A stretch of DNA of 64,000 bases from Panacagrimonas sp965216805 (GTDB taxonomy: Bacteria; Pseudomonadota; Gammaproteobacteria; Nevskiales; Nevskiaceae), in NCBI RefSeq assembly GCF_965216805.1, contig NZ_CBDCGN010000002.1, positions 1,116,001 to 1,180,000 of the forward strand. Direction: 5' to 3'. The notes under the pieces are model-generated. The model did not search any database. It worked only from the letters and a program-made list of their open reading frames with translations, and was not told the origin of the DNA. Of the stretch, positions 40,401 through 49,002 are shown piece by piece; the first letter of the stretch is position 1, and the number at the start of each line of letters is the position of its first letter. A program made the position numbers and the translations under genes.

Positions 40401-42280
40401 GCGATGTGTTCGGCAACGGCATGCTGTTGTCCCGTCAGATACGGCTGATCGCCGCGTTCGATCATCGCCACATCTTCATCGACCCCAATCCCGATCCGGC
40501 CGCCAGCTACGACGAGCGCGCGCGTCTGTTTGCACTGCCGCGATCATCCTGGGCCGATTACGACGCCGCACGGCTGTCGCCCGGCGGCGGGGTCTATCCG
40601 CGCAATGCCAAGCGCATCGCGCTGTCGGCGCAGGCTCGGCGCGCGCTGGCCCTGGAGCAGGACAGCCTGACCCCGGCCGAACTGATCCGCGGCGTCCTGC
40701 AGGCGCCGGTGGACCTGTTCTGGAACGGCGGCATCGGCACCTATGTGAAGGCGACTCACGAGTCCAACGAGCAGGCGCGCGACCGCGCCAACGACGCGGT
40801 CCGTATCGACGGTCGCGAACTGCGCGTGCGCGTGGTGGGCGAGGGCGGCAACCTCGGCCTGACCCAGGCCGGCCGCATCGAGTACGCGACCCGCGGCGCT
40901 GGCGGGACCGGCGGACGCATCAACACCGACGCGGTCGACAATTCCGGCGGCGTGCACTCCTCGGATCGCGAGGTCAACATCAAGATTCCGCTCAATCAGG
41001 CGATGCGCGAGCGCGGCCTGACACGCGCGGATCGCGACGAGCTGCTGGCTTCGATGACGACGGCGGTGTCGAGCGCGGTGCTGCGCGACAACGCGGTGCA
41101 GTCGGCGTGCATCAGCCTGGTCGAATCCGAGGCTGCGGCACGGCTGGACGATCATGCTGCGCTGATCCGGCGTTTCGAGCGCGAAGGGGTGCTCAATCGC
41201 GTACTGGAGGGCTTGCCCGACGACGAAGAGCTGCAGAAGCGCCGCACCGAGGGACGCGGCCTGCTGCGTCCGGAAATTGCGGTGTTGATGGCCTACAGCA
41301 AGAACGCACTGTTCGACGCCGCCACCGTACCCGAGCTGGCGGACGACCCGCATTTCCTCAGCGATCTGCTGCACTATTTTCCGTCGCCGCTGGTGCAGGC
41401 GCAGCGCGCCGCCATCGAACAGCACCGGCTGCGCCGCGAGATTGTCGCCACCGTGTGTGCCAACGACGTGGTCAACCGCATGGGCGTTTCGTTCGTGCAC
41501 CGGCTGGCCGAGGACCAGGGCCTGAGCCTGACCCAGGTGCTGCGCGCCTACGCACTGGCCGGGACCCTGTTCGACGCGCCGCGCTACTGGCGCGAGATCG
41601 AGGCGATGGAAAGCCGCCTGTCCAGCGAGCTGGTGTACCGGCTGATGCTGCAGGCGGTGGCGCTGCTGCGCCACGTGGCCGCGGCGGTGGCCTCCGCACG
41701 GATGCTGGACGGCGCCGCCATCGGCATGATCGCAGCGCGCTACGAGGGGGTGGTGGGCGAGCTGGAAGCACAGCTGCCCGATATCCTGCCGCCCGCCTAT
41801 CGCGAGGACTACGACCGTCACCTGGCCGGATTGCGCGACCGCGGCGTCCCGGCCGCGCTGGCCGGTTTGTTGACGCGCAGCCGCGCCCTGGGCAGCGCGC
41901 TGGACATCGCCGACCTTGCCCGGGAAGCGGCGCTGGATCGCCGCGAGGTGGCGCCGATCTACTTCGCGGTCGGCGAGGTGCTGCGGCTGCCGTGGATGCT
42001 GGCGGCCATCATCGGCCTGCGGCCGGCCACGGCCTGGCAGGCGCTGGCGCGCTCACGCCTGCGCGAAGACGCCTATCGGCTGCATCGGGCCATCTGCGCA
42101 CGCGTGCTGGCCGCCGGCGACCAGCCGCCATCGCAGCGCCTGGAGGCCTGGACTGCGCAGCGCGGCCCGCGTCTGGCATTGAGTCTGGCGCGGCTGTCGG
42201 AGCTGCAGTCTGCGGCAGCGGTGGACTACGCCGGCCTGGCCGTGGCGGTGCGCGAGTTGCACGATCTGCAGGCCCTGTAG
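37460..42280 (+). CDS. gdhB: NAD-specific glutamate dehydrogenase, large (about 180 kDa) type
   Basis: 1606 residues from the ATG at 37460 (MSASPTHNEPLLDR). The N-terminal half carries ACT-like regulatory domains. The catalytic part, about residues 720-1250, includes the glutamate-binding RGGRVARGGLRWSDRREDFRTE, the Lys-containing NAVIVPVGAKGGFV and NAD-binding segments. It oxidises glutamate to 2-oxoglutarate plus ammonia with NAD. Size and layout match the GDH of Pseudomonas and Caulobacter. The same frame is open far upstream (from 34901) only because the strand opposite mutS has no stops; the ATG chosen is where homology begins. Confidence 0.94.
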   Translation: MSASPTHNEPLLDRIIATAIAMQGEPGACELQAWVRQYFETASPDALAARSVEQLARTALNHLQLGRRRGARQVLIQVRPPPPGQLLASLQTCVDDMPFLVDTLVMAVRDAGAAIDWSVHPVCRVQRDAQGGLTQQLLGEQAESWIHLEFEALTDRDAYAALERAVADRIDDLRRVVADYAPMRERLLAAAESLEQAPPVAGADPSEQREAAAFLRWLDQGHFTLLASAQTRMEPAADGRPRFVPVAGSGLGLAREGACFADIDALIAPREQLDKYAESPRIVVLTKAAQRATVHHPEYMDHVAVRRLGADGGVDGIVRLIGLFSSEAYVERPWDIPLIRRKVETVMQRSRLQPGSHSAKNLREILHSLPRDELFQSGENELFDTCMGIRALRDRHPLRLFLRRDRYGRFFSALVYLPRERYSRELRDRLSQELLNVCGGVSVDRTVDFLRGGLTRLHVTVRTPPGQELSESAAQIERRLMALARPWREQLLDALRAMSAPDAESLALRFGEAFAPSYIERVAPVEAAADVCALAQLSDTKRVLPSLQAQAAVGEHGRLKLYAWRQPLALADVLPLLEHFGLRAIRQDPEVVSPREPAGSEPVALWIQDFEVGLPQPVRLDRAAEFEASLLAVMAGAAEDDALNRLVLAAGLDGRQVGCLRMLARYVNQIGMPFGRADIEQRVAQHPAVAAAVVQRFEARFDPALADAERVALEAGAQAELDAALDAVEDLDADRILRALAAVVRAGLRTNFYCRDELGAPLSRLSLKLDPRQIGELPQPRPMFEIWVYAPGFEGVHLRGGRVARGGLRWSDRREDFRTEVLGLMKAQQVKNAVIVPVGAKGGFVVKGGPPATDREAWMAHGVSCYREFLRGLLDLTDNRVGDGIAAPPGVVRHDDDDPYLVVAADKGTATFSDIANGVAEDYGFWLGDAFASGGSAGYDHKKMGITARGAWESVKRHFRELGLDVDSDAFSAVGVGDMSGDVFGNGMLLSRQIRLIAAFDHRHIFIDPNPDPAASYDERARLFALPRSSWADYDAARLSPGGGVYPRNAKRIALSAQARRALALEQDSLTPAELIRGVLQAPVDLFWNGGIGTYVKATHESNEQARDRANDAVRIDGRELRVRVVGEGGNLGLTQAGRIEYATRGAGGTGGRINTDAVDNSGGVHSSDREVNIKIPLNQAMRERGLTRADRDELLASMTTAVSSAVLRDNAVQSACISLVESEAAARLDDHAALIRRFEREGVLNRVLEGLPDDEELQKRRTEGRGLLRPEIAVLMAYSKNALFDAATVPELADDPHFLSDLLHYFPSPLVQAQRAAIEQHRLRREIVATVCANDVVNRMGVSFVHRLAEDQGLSLTQVLRAYALAGTLFDAPRYWREIEAMESRLSSELVYRLMLQAVALLRHVAAAVASARMLDGAAIGMIAARYEGVVGELEAQLPDILPPAYREDYDRHLAGLRDRGVPAALAGLLTRSRALGSALDIADLAREAALDRREVAPIYFAVGEVLRLPWMLAAIIGLRPATAWQALARSRLREDAYRLHRAICARVLAAGDQPPSQRLEAWTAQRGPRLALSLARLSELQSAAAVDYAGLAVAVRELHDLQAL

Positions 42281-42415
42281 CCCGGCAGAAGCGCTGCAGC
42301 GGGTCCGGGGCGAGGGGCGGTGCCGGACTGACGCCTGCCTTGCCCCGGCCGGTCTGCCGACGACTTCGGGGGCGCCGCGGCTATCCTTGCGCGCACTTTT
42401 GCCACGCCCCCGAAC

Positions 42416-43789
42416 ATGCAGCTCCACAACACCCTGAGCGGCCGCAAGGAAGTTTTTGTCCCGATCGATCCGCAGCGCGTCACCATGTATGTGTGCGGTC
42501 CGACGGTTTATTCCTATGCCCACATCGGCAACGCCCGTCCGGCAGTGGTGTTCGACGTCCTGGCGCGGGTGCTGCGGCGTCACTACCCGGCGGTGGTGTA
42601 TGTACGCAACATCACCGACATCGACGACAAGATCAACGCGGCGGCGGCCAAAGAGGGCGTGGACATCCGCGTCATCACCGATCGCTACGCCGCGATCTAC
42701 CACGAGGACATGGCCGCGCTGGGCGTCGCGCCGCCGGACCATGCGCCGCGGGTGACCGAGCACCTGCCGCAGATCACCTCGATGATCGAGCGCCTCATCG
42801 GCAGCGGGCACGCATACGCGGAGCAGGGCCACGTGCTGTTCCACACGCCGAGCTTCGCCGATTACGGCCTGCTGTCGGGGCGCGACGAGCAGGCGCTGAT
42901 GGCGGGCGCACGGGTGGAAGTGGCGCCCTACAAGAAGAGCGCGGGCGACTTCGTGCTGTGGAAGCCGTCTTCCGATGAGCAGCCGGGTTGGGACTCGCCC
43001 TGGGGCCGCGGTCGGCCGGGCTGGCATATCGAGTGCTCGGCTATGGCCGAGGCCCTGCTTGGCGAGACCATCGACATCCATGGTGGCGGCCACGACCTGA
43101 TCTTTCCGCACCACGAGAACGAGATCGCGCAGAGCGTCTGCGCCCATGCCGGCAAGCCCTTCGCGCGCTACTGGCTGCACAACGGCTTTCTCAACGTGGA
43201 AAGCCAGAAAATGTCCAAGTCGGTGGGCAATGTGCTGCTCGTTCACGAGTTGCTCAAGACCCTGCCTGGCGAGGCGATTCGGCTGGTGCTGCTTACCGGT
43301 CACTACCGCCAGCCGGTGGACTGGAGTCAGGACATGGTGGCCGAGGCGCGACGCAAGCTGGATCGGCTGTACGGGGCGCTGCGCGAGCTGGATTCGGTGG
43401 TGCCGGCCGCTGACGTCACCGCGCCCGAGGCCTTCATGGCCGCGCTGGAGGACGACCTCAACACGCCGATGGCGCTGGCCGAGCTGTTCGAACTGGCGCG
43501 CGCCGCCAACAAGACCGGCGATGACGCCGAACGCGCGCGCATCAAGGCGCAGTTGCTCGACGCCGGCCGCCTGCTGGGGCTGCTGCAAGCCTCGCCGCAG
43601 GCATGGTTCTCCGGCGGGGGCACGGCCGACACTGCCGCAGAGTCCGAGGTCGAGGCATTGCTGGCCCGGCGTGCGGAGGCGCGCCGGAACAAGCAGTGGG
43701 CCGATTCCGACCGGCTGCGCGACGAGCTCAAATCGCGCGGTGTGCTGGTGGAGGACTCGAAGGACGGTCAGCGCTGGCGGCGCGCTTGA
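42416..43789 (+). CDS. cysS: Cysteinyl-tRNA synthetase
   Basis: 457 residues, class I synthetase. It starts MQLHNTLSGRKEVFVPIDPQ with the Cys-containing zinc ligand in YVCGPTVYSYAHIGNARPAV, which also holds the HIGH motif. Further signs are GWHIECSAMA, GGGHDLIFPHHENE and the KMSKS loop (QKMSKSVGN). It charges tRNA-Cys with cysteine in the cytosol. Complete and of normal length. A GC-rich hairpin (43790-43812) without a T-run follows. Confidence 0.97.
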   Translation: MQLHNTLSGRKEVFVPIDPQRVTMYVCGPTVYSYAHIGNARPAVVFDVLARVLRRHYPAVVYVRNITDIDDKINAAAAKEGVDIRVITDRYAAIYHEDMAALGVAPPDHAPRVTEHLPQITSMIERLIGSGHAYAEQGHVLFHTPSFADYGLLSGRDEQALMAGARVEVAPYKKSAGDFVLWKPSSDEQPGWDSPWGRGRPGWHIECSAMAEALLGETIDIHGGGHDLIFPHHENEIAQSVCAHAGKPFARYWLHNGFLNVESQKMSKSVGNVLLVHELLKTLPGEAIRLVLLTGHYRQPVDWSQDMVAEARRKLDRLYGALRELDSVVPAADVTAPEAFMAALEDDLNTPMALAELFELARAANKTGDDAERARIKAQLLDAGRLLGLLQASPQAWFSGGGTADTAAESEVEALLARRAEARRNKQWADSDRLRDELKSRGVLVEDSKDGQRWRRA

Positions 43790-43827
43790 GCGGGCCGCCT
43801 GAGCCGGCCCGCGGACCGGTCGGCAGG

Positions 43828-44355
43828 TTAGGCCGGTGTTTCGTAAGGGGTGGCTTCCTGTTCCGCTGGCGAGCTGCCCGGCGCGCCCTCGGGGGCCAGC
43901 GCTTCCGGCGGTACCACGGCGTCGGCCATCCAGCAGCCCTGACACTCGGGAATGGCCTGCCGCGACAGGATGAACATGTACTCGTAGAGCGTGGCGTCCT
44001 CGCTGATCAACTGCACCGGGACCATGGCGCGATCGCCATCGATCAGCGGCGGCGCCATGCGCGCGGCCTCATGCCCGAGCATGTCGGGAAAGCCTTCGAC
44101 GATCATGCGGGTGAACTGTTCGAGGTTGCCGGTCTGCTGGCGGTTGCCCGGCGAGGAGAACCGATAAAGCTCGGCGATGCCTTCGGGTGTGTTCTTCTTC
44201 AAGGCCAGCAACATGGCCTCGACCACTTGCGGGGGTTCCAAGTCCGGCTGCGGGCCGCGAGTGGCGGCATCCTCGGCCTGTACTGCGGTGAGGGTCGCCA
44301 GCATCAGCGCAGCGCCGACCGCAGCGCGGAACAAACGGGGACGGGAATTCTTCAT
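43828..44355 (-). CDS. DUF4864-like exported protein
   Basis: 175 residues from the ATG at 44355. Signal peptide (RAAVGAALMLATLTAVQAED), then a DUF4864-like core: VVEAMLLALKKNTPEGIAELY, FSSPGNRQQTGNLEQFTRMI, and a beta-rich end with MFILSRQAIPECQGCWMADAVV. The C-terminal 35 residues are low complexity (Pro/Ala/Glu). The family is of unknown function and periplasmic. It is monocistronic and convergent with cysS. Confidence 0.72.
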   Translation of the reverse strand: MKNSRPRLFRAAVGAALMLATLTAVQAEDAATRGPQPDLEPPQVVEAMLLALKKNTPEGIAELYRFSSPGNRQQTGNLEQFTRMIVEGFPDMLGHEAARMAPPLIDGDRAMVPVQLISEDATLYEYMFILSRQAIPECQGCWMADAVVPPEALAPEGAPGSSPAEQEATPYETPA

Positions 44356-44482
44356 GGGTAGGGTCTCCTGACGCATACAGTACGACCGAATGCAGGCTTT
44401 GGGTTCACGCCCAGTTCAACCGCGATTCAATTGGCTTGGTTACTATCCGGTGCGACCTTCCAAAACCGCCGGACTTTTTTCA

Positions 44483-45265
44483 ATGCGCAGACTACTTTTG
44501 CTGGGCGCCTGTGTCGCCATCGTGGCATGTGCGACGTCGCCGCTGGGACGCAAGCAGTTCATCCTGATTTCCGACGATTCGATATCCGAACAAGGGATAG
44601 CCTCGTTCCGGCAGATGCAGAAGGAGATGCCGGCCTCCAAGGACACGGCCACGGTGCGTTACGTTCAGTGCGTGTCCAACCACATCACCCGGCAGGTGCC
44701 CAATCTTCCCAACAACGCCGAGCTGAGTATCCCGGCCGGTTGGGAAGTAGGCGTCTTCGCCAGCCAGGACGTCAACGCGTTCGCGCTGCCGGGCGGCAAG
44801 ATCGGCGTGTTCGAGGGCCTGCTCAAGGTCGCCAACACGCAGGATCAGCTCGCTTCGGTCATCGGCCACGAGGTAGCGCACGTGCTCGCGCGGCATTCGG
44901 CCGAGCGCGCCTCGGCCAATATTCCGGCGCAATTGGGCGGAGCCTTGGCCTCTGCCTACGGGGTGGGGCAGTTGTACGGCATGGGCGTCAACGCACTGTT
45001 CCTGCTGCCCTACTCGCGCAGTCACGAGTCCGAAGCCGACCTCTTGGGCCTGGACTTGATGGCCATGGCCGGCTTCGATCCGCGCGCGTCGGTGACCTTG
45101 TGGCAGAACATGGCCAAGGCCAGCGGCGGACAGAAACCACCGGAAATGCTGTCGACCCATCCTTCCGACCAGACCCGCATCGGCGATCTCAACGCACGCA
45201 TGAAGTCTGCGCTGGACCTCTACGTGGCGGCGCTGGGGCGCGGACAGAAGCCGAGCTGCCAGTAG
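44483..45265 (+). CDS. M48 family metalloprotease, lipoprotein (LoiP/YcaL-like)
   Basis: 260 residues from the ATG at 44483. Signal peptide with lipobox near ACATS (IVACATSPLGRKQF), zinc site HEVAH (residues about 132-136) and downstream ESEAD glutamate ligand. DVNAFALPGGKIGVFEGLL is characteristic of the M48 family. It is likely anchored to the outer membrane and acts in envelope protein quality control like LoiP or BepA, but without TPR repeats. It stands alone between DUF4864 and the oppF-like gene. Confidence 0.9.
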   Translation: MRRLLLLGACVAIVACATSPLGRKQFILISDDSISEQGIASFRQMQKEMPASKDTATVRYVQCVSNHITRQVPNLPNNAELSIPAGWEVGVFASQDVNAFALPGGKIGVFEGLLKVANTQDQLASVIGHEVAHVLARHSAERASANIPAQLGGALASAYGVGQLYGMGVNALFLLPYSRSHESEADLLGLDLMAMAGFDPRASVTLWQNMAKASGGQKPPEMLSTHPSDQTRIGDLNARMKSALDLYVAALGRGQKPSCQ

Positions 45266-45296
45266 TGCGCAGTGCCGCGCGTCGCTTTGCGCCCGC

Positions 45297-46292
45297 TCAG
45301 ACCGCCGACTGCAGGGTGAAGTGGCAGGCCGAATAGCCGCCATGGACCACGCGGTTTAGGTTGGGCACCAGGCGGCCGCACTGCGCCTCTGCCATCGGGC
45401 AGCGGGTGGAGAATACGCAGCCCTGCGGCGGATTGGCGGGGCTGGGAATTTCGCCCTGCAGCGGCTGCAGGCGCTCGCTGCCGGTGTTGCCGGGCACCGC
45501 CGCCAGCAGCGCGCGCGTGTAGGGGTGGACCGGAGCGTCGAACAGCGCGGTGCGCGGGCCCTGTTCCATCACCTTGCCCAGGTACATCACCATCACCCGA
45601 TGACTGATGTGGCGAACCACCGCCAGATCGTGGGCGATAAAGATCATCGACAGACCCATCTCGGTCTGCAGATCGGCCAGCAGGTTGACAATCTGCGCTT
45701 GCACCGACACGTCCAGCGCCGACACCGGCTCGTCACAGATCAGGATGCGCGGCTGCACCACCAGCGCGCGCGCGATGCCCACGCGCTGACACTGGCCGCC
45801 CGAGAATTCGTGCGGATATCGGTTGTATTGGGCGCCGGAAAGCCCCACTCGTTCGAGCATCTCGCGTACGCGCGCATCGCGCTCGCGCGGGGCGATCTCC
45901 GGACATAGCGCTTCCAGCGGCTCGGCAATGCTGCGGCCGATGGTCATGCGCGGGTCCAGGCTCGCCAGCGGGTCCTGGAACACCATCTGGATCTGCCGAC
46001 GCAGCGGGCGCCAGGCGTTGTCGTCGAGCTGTGCGATCTGACGGCCGTCGTACTCGATGGCGCCCGCGGTCACGCCCTGCAGGCCGGCCAGCGCCCGCGC
46101 GAGCGTGGATTTGCCGCAGCCGGACTCACCCACGATGCCCAGGGTTTCGCCCTGCGACAGGTTGAGGTCGACGCCGTCGACCGCCTTCACCGCAGGACGC
46201 TTGCCCCACGGCGTCGTGCCTTCGCCCGGGTAATGGACTTTGAGCCGGCGTACCGCCAGCAGGGCAGGACCTGCAGGTGCCACGCGCGCCAT
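45297..46292 (-). CDS. OppF/DppF-type peptide ABC transporter ATP-binding protein
   Basis: 331 residues from the ATG at 46292. Walker A GESGCGKSTLARAL, signature FSGGQCQRVGIARAL, Walker B LICDEPVSALD, and the C-terminal oligopeptide-transporter domain (ARTALFDAPVHPYTRALLAAVPG, then a CVFSTRCPMAEAQCG iron-sulphur-like Cys cluster typical of OppF/DppF). Unusually no permease, binding protein or OppD partner is in the window. Its start overlaps the dps stop (TGATG). It may energise a peptide permease encoded elsewhere. Confidence 0.9.
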   Translation of the reverse strand: MARVAPAGPALLAVRRLKVHYPGEGTTPWGKRPAVKAVDGVDLNLSQGETLGIVGESGCGKSTLARALAGLQGVTAGAIEYDGRQIAQLDDNAWRPLRRQIQMVFQDPLASLDPRMTIGRSIAEPLEALCPEIAPRERDARVREMLERVGLSGAQYNRYPHEFSGGQCQRVGIARALVVQPRILICDEPVSALDVSVQAQIVNLLADLQTEMGLSMIFIAHDLAVVRHISHRVMVMYLGKVMEQGPRTALFDAPVHPYTRALLAAVPGNTGSERLQPLQGEIPSPANPPQGCVFSTRCPMAEAQCGRLVPNLNRVVHGGYSACHFTLQSAV

Positions 46293-46786
46293 CACTCGAG
46301 CAGCGAGCGCAGCATCCACGCTGTCTTCTCGTGAACCTGCAGGCGCTGGGTGAGCAGATCGGCGGTGGGTTCGTCATTGGCGACATCGGCCATCGGGAAC
46401 ACCGAGCGCGCGGTCTTGGCGCAGGCCTCGTGGCCCTTGACCAGCAGGCGCACCATCTCCATGGCCTCGGGCACGCCCTCGGTTTCGCCGATCGAGGAAA
46501 GCGTCACGTATTGCTTGTAGGTGCCTGGCGCCGGGAAGCCCAGCGCGCGGATGCGTTCGGCCACCGCATCCACCGCCAACGCCGCTTCGTTGTAGTGGGT
46601 TTCGAACATCAGGTGTAGCGTGTTGAACATCGGCCCGGTAACGTTCCAGTGAAAGTTGTGGGTCTTCAGATATAGCGTGTACTCGTCGGCGAGCAGGCGC
46701 GACAGGCCGTCGGCGATGGCCTTGCGGCTGTCCTTGTCGATGCCGATGTCGATCTTCGCGATTTTTTCCTTGGTCTTCTTGGTCAT
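46292..46786 (-). CDS. dps: Dps family DNA-protecting ferritin-like protein
   Basis: 164 residues from the ATG at 46786. It has a Lys-rich start (MTKKTKEKIAKIDIG) that could bind DNA, then the four-helix ferritin fold with the inter-subunit di-iron site: HNFHWNVTGPMFNTLHLMFE and DAVAERIRALG. Dps forms a dodecamer that oxidises and stores iron and coats DNA in stationary phase or oxidative stress. Its stop is fused to the start of the oppF-like gene, an odd pairing. Confidence 0.93.
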   Translation of the reverse strand: MTKKTKEKIAKIDIGIDKDSRKAIADGLSRLLADEYTLYLKTHNFHWNVTGPMFNTLHLMFETHYNEAALAVDAVAERIRALGFPAPGTYKQYVTLSSIGETEGVPEAMEMVRLLVKGHEACAKTARSVFPMADVANDEPTADLLTQRLQVHEKTAWMLRSLLE

Positions 46787-46933
46787 CTGCAAACTCCTGG
46801 ATTGACGTCGATCAAAACCCGATGGGGATTCTGCTCGAACTTTGCGCAAATTGAATCTGCAGCCCGGGTACGGGTGGCGTCGGACTGCAATGTCGATGAC
46901 GTGGACGCGGCTGCTGTGCAATCCGCAACCGCT

Positions 46934-47902
46934 TCACGGATTCACCTGCTTCTGCTTGCGGTAATAGCCGAAGATATCGTGGGGGCTGCGTCGCGGTTTC
47001 CAACCGAAGCGTTCGCGAAAAAGCCGGCCGTCGATGATCACCGGATACTTGAAGAACGGGATCATGTACGGCGGAAAGAATGCGTTCCAGTTGAGTGCCC
47101 GGCTCCACAGGCGCGGCAGCGCGGGGGGAATCGACGGCACCGGCAGCCGTCGGCAACCGCACTGGTCGACCGCCACCTGATACGCCACGTAATCGTCCGG
47201 CGCCACGTTGTAGATCCCCGGGAGATTGCGCTCGAAAGCCACGGCGATGGCTTCGGCCATGTCGTCCACGTGCAGGAACTGCATCACCGGCGAAAAGCCG
47301 ATCAGCACCGGCACCAGCCTGCGGGACAGCAGGACTGACAGGGTGTTGCGTACGCCGGGACCCAGCACATTGCAGGGCCGCAGGATGGTGATGTTGAGCT
47401 CCGGATGCTTCCACAAGAAGATGGCGGCCAGGGACTCGACCTCCACCGCGTCCACCAGGTCCTGAGTCGCCTCGCTGGCCTTGAGCGGGGCATCCTCGTC
47501 CAGCAGCGACGGGTTGTACGGCGACGCGCCGTAGACCATGTAGGTCGAGTGGATCAGCACCTGACCGACGCCGTACTTGCGGCACAGATCCAGCAGGATC
47601 TTGGTGCCGAGCACATTGGCGTTGTAGCGCCGGCTGCGGTCGGACTCGTGGGGGAAGATACGGCCCAGGTGCAATACCGCGTCGATCCGGTGCGCGCGGA
47701 AAATATCCTCGAAGCCGCGTTTGTGGATCTCCACCTTGTAGGACGGGATGCCGGCGTCGGTGTCCACCTTGCGTCGAAAATCGACGGCGATCACCTGGTA
47801 TCGCCCATGCAGGCGGCTGATGACGCGCTTGGCCAGCGACCCGGCTGCGCCGGTGACCAGTATGGTCTTGCGCGCGGGCTCCGTGGTCCTGGACCTGGCC
47901 AT
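46934..47902 (-). CDS. NAD-dependent epimerase/dehydratase (extended SDR)
   Basis: 322 residues. Rossmann motif TGAAGSLAKRV (residues about 17-27). The usual YxxxK is not obvious, although STYMVYGASPYN fits the serine/tyrosine region. Extended-SDR features include HVDDMAEAIAVAFER. The sugar or steroid substrate cannot be read. It is 2 bp downstream of a PlsC-type acyltransferase, and this pair is common in proteobacteria. It may take part in lipid or polyketide-like metabolism; assignment beyond SDR is inference. Confidence 0.82.
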   Translation of the reverse strand: MARSRTTEPARKTILVTGAAGSLAKRVISRLHGRYQVIAVDFRRKVDTDAGIPSYKVEIHKRGFEDIFRAHRIDAVLHLGRIFPHESDRSRRYNANVLGTKILLDLCRKYGVGQVLIHSTYMVYGASPYNPSLLDEDAPLKASEATQDLVDAVEVESLAAIFLWKHPELNITILRPCNVLGPGVRNTLSVLLSRRLVPVLIGFSPVMQFLHVDDMAEAIAVAFERNLPGIYNVAPDDYVAYQVAVDQCGCRRLPVPSIPPALPRLWSRALNWNAFFPPYMIPFFKYPVIIDGRLFRERFGWKPRRSPHDIFGYYRKQKQVNP

Positions 47903-47904
47903 GC

Positions 47905-48756
47905 TCAGAACACCCGCTCGCGCTGCGACAGGCCGGCGTCGATCAGCGCCTGGATTCTTGCCTTCACCGTCTCCACCCGCCGCTGTGCTTCGGTCTCCGA
48001 ACAGGGCTCGGGATCGAACTCGACGGGCTCGCCGAAATTCAGGATCACTCGTGCCGGCAGCGGCAGCGGGACCGGCACGATCGGCACGTAGGGCACACCG
48101 AGCAGGCGCGCCAACGGCGTGATGCTGCCCAGCGACGGCATGGTCTCCTCGCAGCCGACGATGCCCACCGGCACCACCGGCGCGCGGTGGTTCATCGCCA
48201 GATGCACAAAGCCATTGCCGAAGCGTTGCAACTGGTAGCGCAGGCGCCAGGGTTTGCCGGAACCGCGCACGCCTTCGGGAAACACGATGATGGCCTCTTC
48301 GGACTCCAGCATCTTGGCGCAGTTGTGCGGATCGCCGATCACTGCGCCCAGACCGTTGAGCAGGTTGCCCAGGAACGGCACGGTCGGGAAAAAGCGCTCG
48401 ATCATGGCGCGTGCGGCACGCGGTCCATGCACATTGCTCAGCAGCGCATAGCCCACCAGCACGCCGTCCATGGGCAGCTGGCCGCTGTGATTGCCCACGA
48501 TCAGCACGCGGCCGTGTGCGGGGATGTTCTCCAGCCCGTGCGCCTGCACCCGGAAATAGCGCTCGTACAGAAGCTTTATCACTCCCGCGGCCAGCTTGAC
48601 CGAGCCCTCGTCGTAGCCCCAGGGGTCGTAGCCAAAGCTGCCGGTGCGCTTGTGCAGGCCGTCGATCATGGCGTCGACCTCGGCGGTGACGATCCTGCTC
48701 AGCAGGTGTTCACCGAAGCGGGATAGCCGCGGCGGGTCGAGGGCCGGTGCTTTCAT
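47905..48756 (-). CDS. PlsC-type lysophospholipid acyltransferase family protein
   Basis: 283 residues. The acyltransferase box I is NHSGQLPMDG (NHxxxxD type: N-H-S-G-Q-L-P-M-D), with box III FPEGVRGSGK and a following PVVPVGIVG. The protein is likely membrane-associated and transfers acyl groups to a glycerol- or related phospho-acceptor. It shares an operon with the epimerase 2 bp downstream. An intergenic region of about 246 bp, GC-rich and without a gene, precedes it. Confidence 0.87.
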   Translation of the reverse strand: MKAPALDPPRLSRFGEHLLSRIVTAEVDAMIDGLHKRTGSFGYDPWGYDEGSVKLAAGVIKLLYERYFRVQAHGLENIPAHGRVLIVGNHSGQLPMDGVLVGYALLSNVHGPRAARAMIERFFPTVPFLGNLLNGLGAVIGDPHNCAKMLESEEAIIVFPEGVRGSGKPWRLRYQLQRFGNGFVHLAMNHRAPVVPVGIVGCEETMPSLGSITPLARLLGVPYVPIVPVPLPLPARVILNFGEPVEFDPEPCSETEAQRRVETVKARIQALIDAGLSQRERVF

Positions 48757-49002
48757 GGGTGCGGCCGTGGATTCCAGATGGGTTGCGATACGGGCACGTT
48801 AGTGCAAACCCGCGGCCCGAGAAAGTCCGCCAAGGCAGCCAGGGCGGGACTCCGGCGACAGCTTGCGGCGCCCGTCCGCACCGGCAGGGTGGGCGCTTGA
48901 CCCGCCGGCCGGGGCTTTTGCCGCCGGGTGGGCCTGCACTGCCCGGGCGCCTGCCGGCAGGACTTGGCCGGCTTGGGCTGGGCGACTCCGGGGGTGCGGC
49001 GC

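Noticed and set aside
38770..42978. 1402-codon plus-strand ORF
   Set aside because: Alternative frame of NAD-GDH and cysS; Arg/Gly/Ala-rich with no motifs.
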